From NCBI RefSeq assembly GCF_050624435.1, contig NC_134546.1, positions 40,875,501 to 40,939,500 on the forward strand: DNA of 64,000 nt. The letters run 5' to 3'. Source of the DNA: Tenrec ecaudatus (Eukaryota > Chordata > Mammalia > Afrosoricida > Tenrecidae). Under the pieces are notes generated by a model, which was given only the letters and a program-made list of their open reading frames with translations, was not told where the DNA came from and ran no database searches. The translations under genes and the position numbers were made by a program. Shown piece after piece: positions 1 to 9,126 of this stretch. How positions within the stretch are numbered: position 1 is the first letter of the stretch; the number at the start of each line of letters is the position of its first letter.

Positions 1-24
1 CAGTGGAGATGGGTGATCAGTTGG

Positions 25-718
25 ATGTATTCTATGCCTTTGGCTCGTTGCTTCTAAAATGAGGAGTCGGGCCTGGAGAGGAGCCCTGGTGATGCAATGG
101 TTAAACACTCCACTGCTAACCAAAAGGTTGGTGGTTTGAGCCCACCCTCAGCTCTGCAGGAAGAAGACACGGCAGTCTGCTCCCATAAAGATGAGAAGCC
201 AGCAAACCCGATGGGGCAGTTATAGTCCGTCCTTTAGGATGGATAGATAGCTGTTAGTTGAAAATAAGAAACTCTAAACGGTACACCCAAAATATTTTCT
301 GAATATTCTAAACACCTAATGATAATTTAACTGAACTAGCAAAGAATGTTGGCCTGGAGTGATGTGCTCTTTCAAGATCTATCTATCGGGGGTCAAATCG
401 ACAGCGGCAACTTGAAAGAGCGCATAGGAAATTTAGGGGACAGTGAGTTCCTGTCATGGAGGGAGGGACAATTCAGAGAAGGAGGACGAAAGTGGTTGCA
501 CAACTCGAAAAATGTCGCAATGTCACCGAGTTGTATGTATAGAAGCTGCTGAACTGGTTTTATGCTCTGTGTACGTGCTCAACAACAATGAAATATGTTT
601 GAAATGCTACTGGTTAGTCCTGCCGACAAATTGCTTAGCAAAATGCGGGCTACTTTAATAGCTTCCAAAAGAGGAACTGTGCTTATTCAGCTCTGGGATG
701 CATAGACAATGGGTCCCT
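25..718 (+). repeat. Left arm of a 694-bp inverted duplication
   Basis: Reading the reverse complement of 2691-3384 against this stretch gives the same 694 bases with no gaps and four substitutions (positions 35, 111, 499 and 500 here), about 99.4% identity. The arm carries an AfroSINE head (81-237), then about 480 bp that I do not recognise, ending in a reversed L2-like 3' end. Outside the arm the two loci differ completely. At the inner edge this copy joins an AfroSINE tail at 719. Similar open frames on both arms only reflect the duplication and are not genes. Confidence 0.97.
81..237 (+). repeat. AfroSINE head and body, inside the left arm
   Basis: Starts with the usual AfroSINE opening GAGCCCTGGTG and has the tRNA-type B-box region near GGTTTGAGCCCACC. 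It continues through the AGTCTGCTCCCATAAAGAT block and breaks off after GTCCTTTAGG, before the RTE-like tail. The missing tail reappears about 480 bp away at 719. Confidence 0.9.
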
Positions 719-772
719 ATTCTGTCCTATAGGGCCTCTCTGAGTCGCAACTGATTCAATGGCAGTGGGTTT
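719..772 (+). repeat. AfroSINE 3' tail without head
   Basis: Contains TCTGTCCTATAGGGCC, a GAGTCGCAACTGATTC block and GGCAGTGGGTTTTT, the 3' part of AfroSINE that is shared with the RTE LINE tail. It abuts the inner end of the left arm directly, so it marks a recombination or template-switch junction. Confidence 0.85.
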
Positions 773-775
773 TTA

Positions 776-1258
776 TTTCTTGAGCGATACTGATGTACCT
801 ACCCATTCATTTATTTAGCATATATTTATGAAGTTTGTGCTTGCCTCTAAGAACTAGCTATGCGTCAGACTTTGATCTAGACAGCGTTTCATCAAAGCAG
901 ACTAAAAACGGTGTACAGTATACATTATTATCTTTAAAAACCATCCTTCAGTGTGTCAGCCGTGGAATTAACTCCAAGAGGGCTCCCCCTTATCTCCCTT
1001 CAATCGGCCTGACCACTCTTGGCTCTGAGTTGTTCTTCAGTTTCTCTTCTACTGCATCAGCTCATGTGACTTTCCGATCAGATGGTTTATCTTATTGTTT
1101 GTCATCCAAAAGCTGTCTTTTCCTCGTGGAATGGTATCCCTGAGGATGAATGGACTGGCAATGCACCTATCCATTGGTACAACCAGCAGAGCCTGCCACG
1201 CACCATGTAATTAGTCCTCTGGGACTCATTCAGAAACCCAGAGGAGCATCCAACATGA
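776..1258. other. Unassigned non-coding sequence
   Basis: No recognisable gene or repeat. Short open frames here have no composition or motifs suggesting a protein. Confidence 0.5.
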
Positions 1259-1260
1259 AG

Positions 1261-1404
1261 GAGCCCTGGTAAGCATTGGACTGCTAATCTCAAGACCAGA
1301 GGTTCAAACCCACCATCTACTCTGAGGACCAAAGATGAGGCTACTTGCTTGGGTAAAGATTTAGAGCCTCGGAATCAACTCTGTGGCAGTGGGTTTGGGT
1401 TTTA
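1261..1404 (+). repeat. AfroSINE, degenerate
   Basis: Begins GAGCCCTGGTAAGC, has the GGTTCAAACCCACC B-box-like region and ends with GGCAGTGGGTTTGGGTTTT. The middle is shortened relative to full-length copies. Confidence 0.88.
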
Positions 1405-2364
1405 CACAGCGTGGAGGAAAGACAATAGGGCCAAAGCAGCTTTGGGAATCCAGGGCATGTGCTGTGGACTAGTTCTCTAGAGCTGAATCTATTCTAGAGG
1501 AAGTCCACACGATATTTTACTTCCTGGGAATCTGATTAGCATAACTTGGGGTCTGAGTCAGCCCCTAACTGCAAAGGGCAAGGAACTTTGAAAGTTTCTC
1601 TAAAAAATACACACCACAGGAGCGCTCTGAAAGGGAAAGAGAGAGGATGCATGCAGGGAGCCCCCTGTCCCCACCCCCACCCTGCAGTCATCCAGCTCTT
1701 GCCTCTTACCTATCTTTGCTCTACCCTCAGTAAAAATTCTGCCGTGACTCGTGGTGTGTGACCAGTGATGGACATTTGTAAGGTGGGTGGCGCGAGTTAG
1801 GGTTGGGAGAACAGAACTTGGTTCAATGTGAAATTAAGTGATCGCAGGACCCATGGGCTTAGGTTCTTTCCCCAGAAAAGATTTTAGGAAACAATCTGTA
1901 AAATTCTGCTCTCTGGTATGCTTTAACCGGAGCCCTCCCTGGCATTTCTACAAAAATATAGATCCCTTATTTTCTGACTGATGAAGACCCAGCCATGCCT
2001 TCTCAAGTAGGAAAGAAAAGACTCACTCCATCTGGCAGTAAGTATGCTTTGAGCTCCTCCCACAGCCCTGGCTGTGGGCTAGGGCCCCTGGGGGAGGTAG
2101 ACTAACTGTGAGAAGGACTCCTGCCCACAAAGAGGACAAAGGACACCTGTCACCAAATACCTAAGTGCTCAGATATGCACTAATGCCTCTCCCTACAGGT
2201 CCCCTGCTGCAGGGCCTGCTCTTCACACTTGAATTTACCAGCAGTCTTGCAGCCAGACTGAGGAGCAAAGATGAGCTCTATTTAGTTCACTGCTGCCTTT
2301 CCAGGCCCTAGGGCAGTTTTGGCATAGAGCGGATCCCCAGTGAATGTTGAGTAAATGAATAGAA
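1405..2364. other. Unassigned spacer between the inverted arms
   Basis: Apparently unique sequence with no gene I can support. It forms most of the roughly 1.97-kb spacer between the two arms. Confidence 0.5.

Positions 2365-2431
<67 letters not shown>
2365..2431. repeat. (GT)4(AT)n microsatellite
   Basis: Four GT units followed by about 29 AT units. It lies in the spacer of the inverted duplication. Long TA tracts extrude cruciforms and mutate quickly. Confidence 0.97.
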
Positions 2432-2433
<2 letters not shown>

Positions 2434-2569
2434 TTTGTATTCAATCAGTTTGCAAAGTGCAAGTTGAAGCAGTTTAACTTTTTCAAGGTTTGTCCTTCAC
2501 ACCACAGGTGTTACATTCTCTGGAACTTTTCTGGTCCCTGGTGGTAACCTGATCCCCATGAGGCCCTTC

Positions 2570-2745
2570 CCACTTTCATGCCTTGCCCTCATTACATATT
2601 AAGCATCCTCTACACTACTTACCATTCTCTACTGTATATGTTAATCTTCCCTTCCCTGACCTCTTCGCTAGCCAGATTCTCCTTGAAGGGAGGGACCCAT
2701 TGTCTATGCATCCCAGAGCTGAATAAGCACAGTTCCTCTTTTGGA
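2570..2745 (+). repeat. L2-type LINE 3' end
   Basis: Shows the old L2 pattern: pyrimidine-rich lead, CTAGCCAGATTCTCCTTGAAGG, then AGGGACCCATTGTCTATG and a CCCAGAGC block. The element runs without a break across the inner edge of the right arm (2691), which suggests this side is the original locus. Confidence 0.6.
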
Positions 2746-3384
2746 AGCTATTAAAGTAGCCCGCATTTTGCTAAGCAATTTGTCGGCAGGACTAACCAGT
2801 AGCATTTCAAACATATTTCATTGTTGTTGAGCACGTACACAGAGCATAAAACCAGTTCAGCAGCTTCTATACATACAACTCGGTGACATTGCGACATTTT
2901 TCGAGTTGCACAACCACTTTCGTCCTCCTTCTCTGAATTGTCCCTCCCTCCATGACAGGAACTCACTGTCCCCTAAATTTCCTATGCGCTCTTTCAAGTT
3001 GCCGCTGTCGATTTGACCCCCGATAGATAGATCTTGAAAGAGCACATCACTCCAGGCCAACATTCTTTGCTAGTTCAGTTAAATTATCATTAGGTGTTTA
3101 GAATATTCAGAAAATATTTTGGGTGTACCGTTTAGAGTTTCTTATTTTCAACTAACAGCTATCTATCCATCCTAAAGGACGGACTATAACTGCCCCATCG
3201 GGTTTGCTGGCTTCTCATCTTTATGGGAGCAGACTGCCGTGTCTTCTTCCTGCAGAGCTGAGGGTGGGCTCAAACCACCAACCTTTTGGTTAGCAGTAGA
3301 GTGTTTAACCATTGCATCACCAGGGCTCCTCTCCAGGCCCGACTCCTCATTTTAGAAGCAACGAGCCAAAGGCTTAGAATACAT
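2691..3384 (-). repeat. Right arm of the 694-bp inverted duplication
   Basis: Reverse complement of 25-718 with four substitutions and no gaps. The inner boundary lies within a continuous L2-like element, so this arm looks parental. The outer boundary is a few bases from another AfroSINE (3391-3516). Confidence 0.97.
3172..3328 (-). repeat. AfroSINE head, inside the right arm
   Basis: Mirror copy of the AfroSINE at 81-237, also lacking its tail. Confidence 0.9.
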
Positions 3385-3390
3385 TGTGTT

Positions 3391-3516
3391 TTCTGAGATT
3401 ATAAATCTTTACAGGAATAGACAGCCTCATCTTTCTCCTGAGGAGGAGCTGGTGGACTTGAACTGTTGACCCTGGTACTAGCAACCATGCTTAGCCTACT
3501 GCATCTTCAGAGCCTC
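3391..3516 (-). repeat. AfroSINE fragment
   Basis: Reverse-orientation AfroSINE body: AATCTTTACAGG, CATCTTTCTCCTG, a GCTGGTGG block, and an end corresponding to the GAGGCTC head. Confidence 0.8.
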
Positions 3517-4099
3517 TTATAGCTCAAGGAGTGAGAGTAAATTGAGAGACACCTATTACTAAAGTAAACACGCAGATTTATTAGCTTAAAGTTCTATGGT
3601 TTTGATTCACACTGTTATTTTAGGAACACTCTCCCAGATAACTCAGTCCTGGGTGTGCATTAGATATTCCACTTGGAGACTTTGATTTCAATTTTTCCTG
3701 TACCAAGATGTTGAGCTCCACTTACTTGTCAGACAAATTTAAAAGAGTGCTCTAGCTTTGTGTGTCTGGAAACATAAGAGAGACAAGTTGGCTACATCAA
3801 GCATGTTATAGAAATAAGTTATAAGCTGAATTCACTGGTTAACTACACTATATTAACATAGTTTTAATAGTTTTATACTTATTCCAAGGTTTGTGAATAT
3901 CTTTTTTTTTACTTTTTAAAATAATGTACCGCATGTTTATGAAGAGCAAACATAGCAGACATGTACAATTCAGCAACATTGGTTGAATTCTTTGAGTTGT
4001 ACAATGTATGAACATTTTGTTGTCCTTGGCAATACGGTTTTCCACCCAAATGCTAGCACAGCAGGAACTGGTAGAAGGCAGGTCAGTGGGCCACGTGGC
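3517..4099. other. Unassigned non-coding sequence
   Basis: AT-rich, no recognisable gene or repeat. Confidence 0.5.
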
Positions 4100-4315
4100 T
4101 TGCTGAGGCAGTCGCTGGGGAGTGCAAGCGGGTAACACTCAATTGCTCTCTGAAAGGTTGGCGCCTTGAACACATCCAGGGGTGGCTAGGAAGGCAGCCC
4201 TGTGAAAACTCAGCCCCTGAAAACCCTGGGGGTGGTTCAACTCCTCGTGACATTGCCATGAGTCACAATGGACTCGGGGTGACTGTTTTTTGGTTTTGTT
4301 TTGCTTCGTTTTTAA
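4100..4315 (+). repeat. AfroSINE, diverged
   Basis: Recognisable by the GAAAACCCTGGGGGTGG block, GCCATGAGTCACAATGGACTC and a TTTTTGGTTTTGTTTTG tail. Confidence 0.75.
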
Positions 4316-4582
4316 CTCAAGAAAATCCTGTTCTCTCTTCATCTCTTTCCCCCTGCTTCCTTTTGTTCTCCCTCTTCCCTAGTGTTCTTGCCTTATTTTC
4401 GGCTCTTCTCTTCCATCAATATTTGGCATTTAGACTACTCTTGACACACGTCTCCAAATCACTGATATGAGAACATGACCTAATTAATACCTCCACCCTT
4501 TGGTCATATGCCACGAGCTTCCCTGCTTTCCTGTCACTCTATCCTCCTAGCTATCAACTTATGGCTTTTGTTTTATGTTGTT

Positions 4583-5535
4583 TTTAAATCATATTATTGG
4601 GGGCTCATACAATTCTTATCACAATCCATATATGCATCCATTGTGTCAAACACATTTGTATATTTGTTGCCATCATCATTCTCAAAACATTTGCTTTCCA
4701 CTTCAGCCCTTAATATCAGCTCCTCATTTCCCCCCTCCCCACTCACCCCTCCCTCATGAACCCTTCATAATTCATAATGTGTTATTATTTTTTCATATCT
4801 TACACTGTGCGATGTCTCCCTTCACCCACCTTTCTGTTGTCTGTCCCCCAGGGAGGAGATTATATGTAGATCCTTGTAATCGGTTCCCCCTTCCTACCAC
4901 ACCTTCCCTCCACCCTCCAGGTATCGCCACTCTCACCACCGATCCTGAAGGGGTCATCTGTCCTGGATTCCCTGTGTTTCCATTTCCTATCTGTACCAAT
5001 GTACATCCTCTGGTCTAGGTAGATTTGTAAGATAAAATTGGAATCATGATAGTCGGGAGGAGGAAACATTTAAGAACTAGAGGAAAGTTGTATGTATCAT
5101 TGTTGCTACCCTGCACCCTGACGGGCTCATCTCCTCCCTGCAACCCTTCACTGAGGGGATGTCCAGTTGCCTACAGATGGGCTTTGGGTCTCCACTCTGC
5201 ACTCACCCTCATTTACAATTATATGATTTTTTTGTTCTTTGATGCCATATACCTGATCCTTGCGACACCTTATGGTCACAAAGGCTGGTGTGCTTCTTCC
5301 ATGTGGGTTTTGTTGCTTCTGAGCTAGATGGCTGCTTGTTTAGCTGCAAGCTTTTAAGACCCCAGATACTATATCTTTTGATAGCCGGGCACCATCAGCT
5401 TTCTTCACCACATTTGTTTAGGCACACATTTGTCTTCACGATTGTGTCGGGAAGGTGTGCATCATGGAATGCCAATTTAATAGAACAACGTGTCCTTGTG
5501 TTGAGTAAGTACTTGCGTAGGAATATATCTTTAAG
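4583..5535 (-). mobile_element. Lineage-specific L1, 5'-truncated 3' UTR
   Basis: Read on the minus strand this ends in CCCCCAATAATATGATTTAAAAA, the poly(A) end of the L1 family that recurs across the window. Diagnostic blocks include the GATAGCCGGGCACCATCAGC stretch and the TTTAAGACCCCAGA stretch as seen on the plus strand. Only non-coding 3' UTR is present. Confidence 0.88.
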
Positions 5536-5559
5536 AAATATAAATACTCAATTGTCTGT

Positions 5560-6635
5560 CTGATATATGAATGAAAGAATTATGATAAGAACAACTTTGG
5601 CGGGTCACTGCATTGCTGTTGCCCCATTTATATTAACACAGAGGCTATCTACACCATTTTGATATTCTTTCTGCCATTCCTAGAATAGAGAAGATATGTG
5701 AGCTATACTTGTTTGACTAGAATCCTTTAGTGTCAACCTGTAGACACTAAACTTGTGAACTTATTCACAGTGTCCTGTGCGATAAGCAAATCTCTTTACA
5801 CAAGTGAATATGGCAGCCTACAGCTCAAGTTCAAGTTGTGTCAGAATCTGCACAGGAAGGATTCCAGTTGTCTACAAGCTTCCCTGATTGTCCATGGTAA
5901 ACTTGATTTGGACTTCCTGAGAGTGCAACTTGGGAGAAGTACAGTCATCTGGAACCAATCTGTGCTGAATGACAGCCATCTGCTTCCCACGTGCCCTTTC
6001 TATTTAGACAAATAAAAATAACCCCTCCACTGAAAACCTGCTCCTTTTTAACCCCTTTAAGGTACTTGCCCCATCTGTATAGCATCCTTTGGATAACAAG
6101 AAAGGATCCGCTCCAGCAAACCTGGGATGTATCAAGAATGTTGGTACAGCACAGAAAATATCCTGATTTTTTTTCTTGGAAACGTTTATCTTTCCTTCTG
6201 TCAGTAACTGCATTACTCAGAGGAAGTACAGGAGTGGGTGAGAAATTGTTTACATGAGCCACAGCGTAAAACCTAAATTTTGACCATACTGGCCTGAAAT
6301 GATGCTTGATATTTCTATTCATAAAATGTTTCCTCTTGTCATAGATAGCCCACAATTTAAGTAGTAAGGAGTGGGGAGTAGGGAATAAAAAGAATTAAAT
6401 TCATTCCTTAAATTCCTTAAATTCATTCCTGCCACAATATTTATTGTTGACATGGTACAGTGGGATGCTGCATGGACTTGAAATTCACTAATGGAAGACC
6501 CTGTGATTTTTTTTAACTACTCTTTTTCTTCATTCAGAATGTACCTGTATCTATATGTCCTTCTACCTTTCTATCAATTAAATGATTTTTAATATCTGCA
6601 GTGTTGTAGAAAGGTATACCATAGTTACTTTTTTA
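5560..6635. other. Apparently unique sequence
   Basis: About 1.1 kb with no repeat I recognise. An open frame of 136 codons at 5945-6355 (minus) lacks any familiar motif and overlaps other frames of similar length, so I do not call it coding. Confidence 0.5.
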
Positions 6636-6835
6636 AGACAGCCCACTGCCATCGAGCTGATTCCGGCACCTAGCAAGCCAACAGGGCAGAATGAAACGTA
6701 AAGGGTCCACGACCGGGCACTTTTGCACCAACACATTGCCATACATTCTCTTGTCGCACGCTGGTGAGTTCAAAGGGCCAGGATTTTGTGAGCAGTCACG
6801 CACTTAGCCACTATAACACCAATTATCTTTTTTCC
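6636..6835 (-). repeat. AfroSINE
   Basis: Reverse-orientation copy: CCACTGCCATCGAGCTGATTC (tail), ACAGGGCAGAATG, then GGTGAGTTCAAAGGGCC and the GTTAAGC-box equivalent CGCACTTAGCCAC. Confidence 0.85.
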
Positions 6836-7539
6836 CCAAAGATTAGAGTCCTATCTTTTTATACTATGTGCACTGTACAGCTTTGGCAGTTCACCTGGAG
6901 CAAATAAGTTGACTTTGTCCTTTCTGTTAAAGATTATTTTATCAAAACGAATACAATCAGTGTATTGGACAGGGCTCCACACATTAATGGTGCTATGAAA
7001 TGTACCACCTCAATGCTATTGATGAGATAAACACTGGTGTGTGAGAAGTAGCCAGATTCCTATGCATCCATTTGCTATTATTGCTTGGACAAAAATGACA
7101 GGTGGTAAGAAATCCCTGACATCAAAAGAGGAATCACAAAGGTGCAGGTTTACAGCATTGGTGCTGCCCTGCCCATGGGCAATCGCTCAACAGGGCAAAG
7201 AGCTCCAGGTGTGACTGCTGATTTAAAATAAAAGACTCCATCGAACTTTTAAACAAAAGTTTCCCTCGAAACATTAGGTATGCAGGGAAGTGTAACAGCT
7301 TCCTGTATACTCATATGAACATATATTTCATGCATATATAAACAGAGATGCATCTTCATGGACAATATCCTATGTCTGAATGAAAGTCATGGTGAGAAGT
7401 GGGGGAGTCAAAGGAAACTACGTGTGAATCGCCCCTCCTCTTAGGATGTTGAGAGGGTCCGCTTGACTTTTTGTAGTAAGCACCTCACTGACGACAAAGT
7501 GCAACCAGTGGGTGACCGTTGGATCAATGATGCACTGCT
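6836..7539. other. Unassigned non-coding sequence
   Basis: No gene or clear repeat seen. Confidence 0.45.
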
Positions 7540-7660
7540 GGCCGCAAGGCCGCCTGCTCCCATAAAGACTGGCCACGTCGCAAACCTTCGTCGAGTGGCT
7601 ATGAGGCAGAATGCACTCGAGATGGCAGGGAGTTTGGTCTGAGGGGTTGGGCCTTGCTTT
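7540..7660 (+). repeat. AfroSINE 3' half
   Basis: CTGCTCCCATAAAGACTGG, a CGTCGAGTGGCTATGAGGCAG block and CTCGAGATGGCAGGGAG correspond to the distal half of AfroSINE. Confidence 0.7.
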
Positions 7661-7789
7661 GAGTTTTCTTTTTCTTTTTTATTGGTTGCCACTAAGCAGC
7701 AGAGAGACTTAGGAATCCTTTTTTTAATGAGCAAAAATTTACATGATTTGGAAAGGAAAATCAAGCTCTCCTGGGATTTTCCCTTCTCC

Positions 7790-7911
7790 AGCCACTAAAA
7801 TGGAAATTTCATGAGAACGCGGCTATCCTGCTGCCAGCACATAGCAGGGGCTCAATAAAGGCTTGGGGATTGAATGAATGAATGAATGAATGAATGAATG
7901 AATGAATGAAA
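7790..7911 (+). repeat. L2-type 3' end with (TGAA)n tail
   Basis: CCAGCACATAGCAGGGGCTC followed by AATAAAGGCTTGGGGATTGAATGAATG is the classic L2 3' end. The tail has expanded into about ten TGAA units (7871-7911). Confidence 0.75.
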
Positions 7912-8084
7912 GGGTCAATCCAGGAAATCCATGAGTACGGAGTGTCTTCTATATGCATGGAGAGTACAGGAAAGCATCAGACGGGATGGCTTATGACTCC
8001 AGACACCATGTTAACCATGACAAAGTAGCTGAAGGATAACATGCAATCGTGATGGTGGCAATATTGAGAGCTGGGGTGTGAGCG
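7912..8084. other. Unassigned non-coding sequence
   Basis: Nothing recognised. Confidence 0.45.
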
Positions 8085-8176
8085 GTTCCGTTTCCAATGC
8101 TATTCAAAGGGGCATGGCGTAGAGAGAACACTTGACAAATAATTTAAAAATTGGAGGTTGAAACTCATCCAGAGGT

Positions 8177-8708
8177 TCCCCCCACTATTATGACCTCAAT
8201 TCTACCTTACAAATTGGATTAGACCAGCACATGCACACTGCTGCAGATAAGAGCCCGAAACACGAGGAATCCAGGAGACAAACCCCTCAGGGCCAACAAT
8301 AAGAGTAGAAATACCAGGAGGATTAGGGGAGGATGGAGGGAGAAAAGGGGGGAATTGGTCACAAGGAACAACCTATACCCTCCTCTCCAGGGGGACGGAC
8401 AATGGGAAAGTGGGTGAGGGGTGACAGAGGACAATGTAAGATATGAAAATAATAACCTATAACTTATCAAGGGCTCATGAGGGAGGGCGGGCGGGGGAGG
8501 GAGGGGAAGAGATGGGGAGCTGATGTCAGGGGCTCAAGTGGGAAGAGAATGCTTTGAAAATGATGATGGCGGCATATGTGCCAATGTGCTTGACACACTG
8601 GATGAGTGTATGGATTGTGATAAAAGATGTAAGAGCCCCAATAAACGTATTTTTTAAAAAGAAAGAAAGAAGGAAGGAAGGAAGGAAGGAAGGAAGGAAG
8701 GAAGGAAG
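8177..8708 (+). mobile_element. Lineage-specific L1, 5'-truncated, with target duplication
   Basis: A 3' UTR fragment in plus orientation. It contains the G-rich tract at 8480-8518, the CTTTGAAAATGATGATGGCGG stretch, a polyadenylation signal (CCCCAATAAA), and an A-rich tail that has become (GAAA/GGAA)n at 8661-8711. An exact 17-bp target-site duplication, GAAACTCATCCAGAGGT, lies at 8160-8176 and 8709-8725, marking a standard L1 endonuclease insertion. Confidence 0.95.
8480..8518 (+). other. Potential G-quadruplex tract in L1 3' UTR
   Basis: At least five runs of three or more G separated by one to five bases. A polypurine G-rich tract is a known feature of mammalian L1 3' UTRs. The equivalent tract in the copy at 24651-25344 lies at 25162-25196. 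Confidence 0.8.
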
Positions 8709-8830
8709 GAAACTCATCCAGAGGTGCTGTGGAAGAAATTCTTAATGACTGGATTCTGAAAGGTCACAACCTTTAAATCCTGGGGGATTTCCAACAGTCT
8801 AAATTGACTGTTTTGTTTGTTTGGTTTTTC

Positions 8831-9126
8831 TCTTTTTAAGTAGGGTTTTGATTCTTTTAGCTTGTTTGCTTGAGAAAAGAGGGGCAACACTGAACTTAAA
8901 TAATTGATTTAAGTAACCTTGCCTGCTTCTCAACTCCACTCCCCAAGGGCCTCTTGGACTGATTCTAATTTAATATTTGAGGAAGTGTTAATCCATCGGT
9001 GAGATATGCTTTTGAGAGCAGCACTGTTTATTAGGTAGGAAAGAAGAGAGCAAAGGGTGATTTTGCAATATAGGTGTGGTGACTCATATTTGATATTCCA
9101 ATTCCAGATTTACAAGAAGGTTTTCT
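8831..9126. other. Unassigned non-coding sequence
   Basis: No gene or repeat recognised. Confidence 0.45.

Larger units (their letters stand above)
8085..8830 (+). repeat. AfroSINE split by an L1 insertion
   Basis: The head part (8085-8176) and the distal part (8726-8830, ending in a GTTTGTTTGGTTTTT-type tail) make one AfroSINE once the L1 at 8177-8708 is removed. The 17-bp sequence GAAACTCATCCAGAGGT is present on both sides of the L1. Confidence 0.85.

Noticed and set aside
346-658. Overlapping open frames in the left arm that recur in the right arm (2751-3063)
   Set aside because: The repetition comes from the inverted DNA duplication. The frames are short, overlap each other and run from unrecognised sequence without domains.
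2235-2547. Open frames reading YIYIYI repeats
   Set aside because: Translation of an AT microsatellite.
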